A DNA stretch of 64,000 nucleotides, from the NCBI RefSeq assembly GCF_900155365.1, contig NZ_LT699738.1, positions 192,558 through 256,557 of the forward strand, read 5' to 3'. The stretch comes from Collinsella bouchesdurhonensis. GTDB lineage: Bacteria; Actinomycetota; Coriobacteriia; Coriobacteriales; Coriobacteriaceae. The translations under genes were made by a program, and so were the position numbers. Under the pieces are notes generated by a model. It made no database searches. It was given only the letters and a program-made list of their open reading frames with translations, and was not told the origin of the DNA. The stretch's first letter is position 1; each line of letters opens with the position of its first letter. This document shows positions 62,475 through 64,000 of this stretch, in pieces.

Positions 62475-62665
62475 CACTGTAAAGACTCATGCATATTAGG
62501 GGACATTATTTGGTTATTTATGCAGCATGGTGAGCTCGTTCGCAGTTTTGACAATCTAAAAGATTATCGCCCCGGCTCTCCACAACGCCTTCATATGAAG
62601 CATTCGGGCAAAGCCATTTTTGCTTTTACAGCATGCGCCAAGAAGACGCAGGCGCCCCGTCCCCG
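62475..62665. other. Spacer between LacI gene and xfp promoter
   Basis: AT-richer stretch with the small palindrome GCTTCATATGAAG (near 62600). I see no gene and no clear terminator for the LacI gene apart from the CCCCGC/GCGGGG hairpin overlapping its 3' end. Confidence 0.35.
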
Positions 62666-63679
62666 CTAGCGCGGGGAAACGCTGCCCTGTACCACCAGAC
62701 GCGGTTCGAGCACACGCTCGATGGGGCGTGCCATCGGCTTTTCAATCCTGCGGAGCATCATGTTGATAGCGTGCTCAGAAAGCATGGTCACGTCCTGCTC
62801 GATCGAGGTCAAAGCCGGCTCAAACAAGGCATCGGCGGCGCTGTTGTCGTAGCTCACTACCGAGTAGTCGCTCGGCACACGACAGCCGCGCTGGTACAGA
62901 CGCTTGAGCAGGCCAAGAGCAATGTTGTCGGAGCTTGCAAAAACGGCCGTGGCATCGGTATCCAGCACGTTTGCCGACGCCTCATAGGCATCGGAGATGT
63001 AGTAGTCGGTCTCGACCACCAGCAAGGGATCAAATGCCACGCCGGCTTCGGTAAGGGCACGCTCATAACCGGCAAGACGCTTGCGGCCCGTCATGGATTT
63101 GGCCGCGTTGACCATGCACGCGATGCGCTCGTGGCCCTTCTCCAGCAGGTATTTTGTTGCCATGTAGCCGCCCTGCTCATGATCGAACAAAACCTTGTCG
63201 CAGGAGAGGTTGTCCACCACACGGTCGATCATCACATAGGGCACAGGCAGATGAGAAAGCTCATCGACCAGCACGCTGTCGTCTGCGAGCTCATCGGCAA
63301 CAACCAAGAAGATGCCGTCCACCCCACGCGTGACGAGAAGGGCCAACAAATCCAGGTCGTTTTCGGGCAAACCATCGGAGTTGGTAATGAACAGGGCATA
63401 CCCCTCAGCGCGGCAACGTTGCTCTAGGTTCTTGGCAAGCGATGAGAAGAAGCGACTCTCGATGTTAGGGACGATGAGGCCAAGCGTCTTGGACTCGCGC
63501 ATCACCAGGCTGCGAGCGATCTGGTTGGGAACGTAATGCTCACGCGCCGCGACTTCCTTGATGCGGCGACGATTCTCCTCCGAGATGCGGCAGGGCCGGT
63601 TGTTGAGCACGAGGGAAACCGAGGAGGGAGAAAGCCCCACCTCGTTGGCAATCTGCTTGAGTGTCACCTTCTGGGCCAA
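62666..63679 (-). CDS. LacI-family transcriptional regulator
   Basis: 337 residues from a TTG start (GGAAAGGGAA upstream). The N-terminal HTH is VTLKQIANEVGLSPSSVSLV followed by the hinge region LNNRPCRISEENRRRIKEVA. The periplasmic-binding-protein-like domain (LGLIVPNIESRFFSSLAKNL, FASSDNIALGLLKRL, SYDNSAADALFEPALTSIEQ) binds a sugar effector. The paired AACGTT operators between it and xfp are its probable target. Confidence 0.9.
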   Translation of the reverse strand: MAQKVTLKQIANEVGLSPSSVSLVLNNRPCRISEENRRRIKEVAAREHYVPNQIARSLVMRESKTLGLIVPNIESRFFSSLAKNLEQRCRAEGYALFITNSDGLPENDLDLLALLVTRGVDGIFLVVADELADDSVLVDELSHLPVPYVMIDRVVDNLSCDKVLFDHEQGGYMATKYLLEKGHERIACMVNAAKSMTGRKRLAGYERALTEAGVAFDPLLVVETDYYISDAYEASANVLDTDATAVFASSDNIALGLLKRLYQRGCRVPSDYSVVSYDNSAADALFEPALTSIEQDVTMLSEHAINMMLRRIEKPMARPIERVLEPRLVVQGSVSPR

Positions 63680-63827
63680 TGCGATCGTTCCCTTTCCGCG
63701 CCGGCATTTCCGTGTGGTCAACAACTTTACCACCCCGGGAGGGGAAGTGGGCTGGAGAGTGCGGACATCTGCGCGTAACGCGCACCAAACGCGCGGGCAT
63801 TTAGCACGCATGGGGCCATTAACCGTT

Positions 63828-63864
63828 GAAGCCCGCTCAACGTCAAAGACATTGAGCGGGCTTC
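63828..63864. terminator. Strong stem-loop, probably 3' end of the surface protein transcript
   Basis: GAAGCCCGCTCAA and TTGAGCGGGCTTC form a perfect 13-bp stem. Neither strand has a long U-run. Position suits the partial minus-strand gene at the window edge. Confidence 0.55.
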
Positions 63865-63926
63865 TTGGCTCTATACTCTATGAGCAGTCATGAGTAGAAT
63901 GACCGATCGGTTCTTAAAAACTCTCC

Positions 63927-64000
63927 CTAGCGCTTGCAGTGCAATCTCTTGATCGAAAGCCCAACAGCTAGCACGCCTGCGATTGCCAGCAATGCGGCGC
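63927..64000 (-). CDS. C-terminal end of a membrane- or sortase-anchored surface protein (partial)
   Basis: Only the last 23 codons are inside the window. They read as a hydrophobic helix (AALLAIAGVLAVGLS) followed by a basic end IKRLHCKR and TAG. This is the pattern of an LPxTG-type anchor or a C-terminal TM tail. The rest lies beyond the right edge. Confidence 0.55.
   Translation of the reverse strand, partial: AALLAIAGVLAVGLSIKRLHCKR

Noticed and set aside
1-64000. CRISPR arrays, IS elements or prophage
   Set aside because: No regularly spaced repeats, transposase motifs, integrase or phage structural genes were seen. Inverted repeats are mostly terminators.

Overview
The window looks like a chromosomal segment of a high-GC, gut-type Coriobacteriia bacterium, most likely Collinsella or a close relative. 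This rests on gene content and gene style: a PP2C/RodA-PBP/PknB cluster, xylulose-5-P/fructose-6-P phosphoketolase, CstA, LPxTG-type surface proteins and GTG/TTG starts with strong AGGAGG sites. It was not checked by a database search. I see no rRNA, no intact insertion sequence, no CRISPR array and no prophage. The only tRNA is tRNA-Gln(TTG).

Layout. 1-6.1 kb: cell-wall growth control (PP2C phosphatase, a single-ORF RodA/FtsW-class B PBP fusion, PASTA kinase PknB). 6.2-12.3 kb: murB, a Tat-exported CHAP hydrolase, galE, a polyprenyl diphosphate synthase, a small membrane protein and a double peptidoglycan-binding-domain protein. 12.3-12.9 kb: tRNA-Gln followed by a lower-GC stretch with a 22-bp inverted repeat. 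12.9-19.6 kb: tex, an orphan JetD-like (Wadjet) TOPRIM protein, and cstA behind an attenuator-like leader. 19.8-28.2 kb: a lipoprotein, pyrE, a polar amino-acid ABC transporter, a large LPATA-type surface protein, an M42 peptidase and ilvE. 28.6-29.7 kb: an XRE regulator next to the wreck of its kinase partner, joined to a DUF6591 lipoprotein tail. 29.8-41.4 kb: DedA, a Phd/RelE toxin-antitoxin pair, cysE, a MarR-controlled heterodimeric ABC exporter, a nitroreductase, DegV, a degenerate sigma54-activator-like regulator, a phosphodiesterase and a membrane protein. 41.5-43.4 kb: larC and a DUF4190-like membrane protein.

43.4-52.4 kb holds a complete histidine pathway. A minus-strand operon runs hisZG (fused), hisD, hisC, hisB, hisH, hisA, hisF, hisI, hisE, and a convergent PHP-type histidinol phosphatase supplies the missing step. 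52.5-59.3 kb is a coherent cation-homeostasis island: a KdpD-like kinase without the KdpD sensor domain, a KdpE-like regulator, a type IIC-like P-type ATPase (IPEGLLPTVT motif), and two half-size TrkA proteins, with no KdpABC, TrkH or KtrB pore. 59.6-63.7 kb holds phosphoketolase behind a long structured leader, with paired LacI-type operators and a LacI-family regulator. The right edge cuts a surface protein whose C-terminal anchor is visible.

The strongest candidates for something undescribed are the K+/Na+ island without a recognisable channel, the orphan JetD-like protein, and the cstA leader, which encodes an Ile-rich 14-residue peptide just before an intrinsic terminator.
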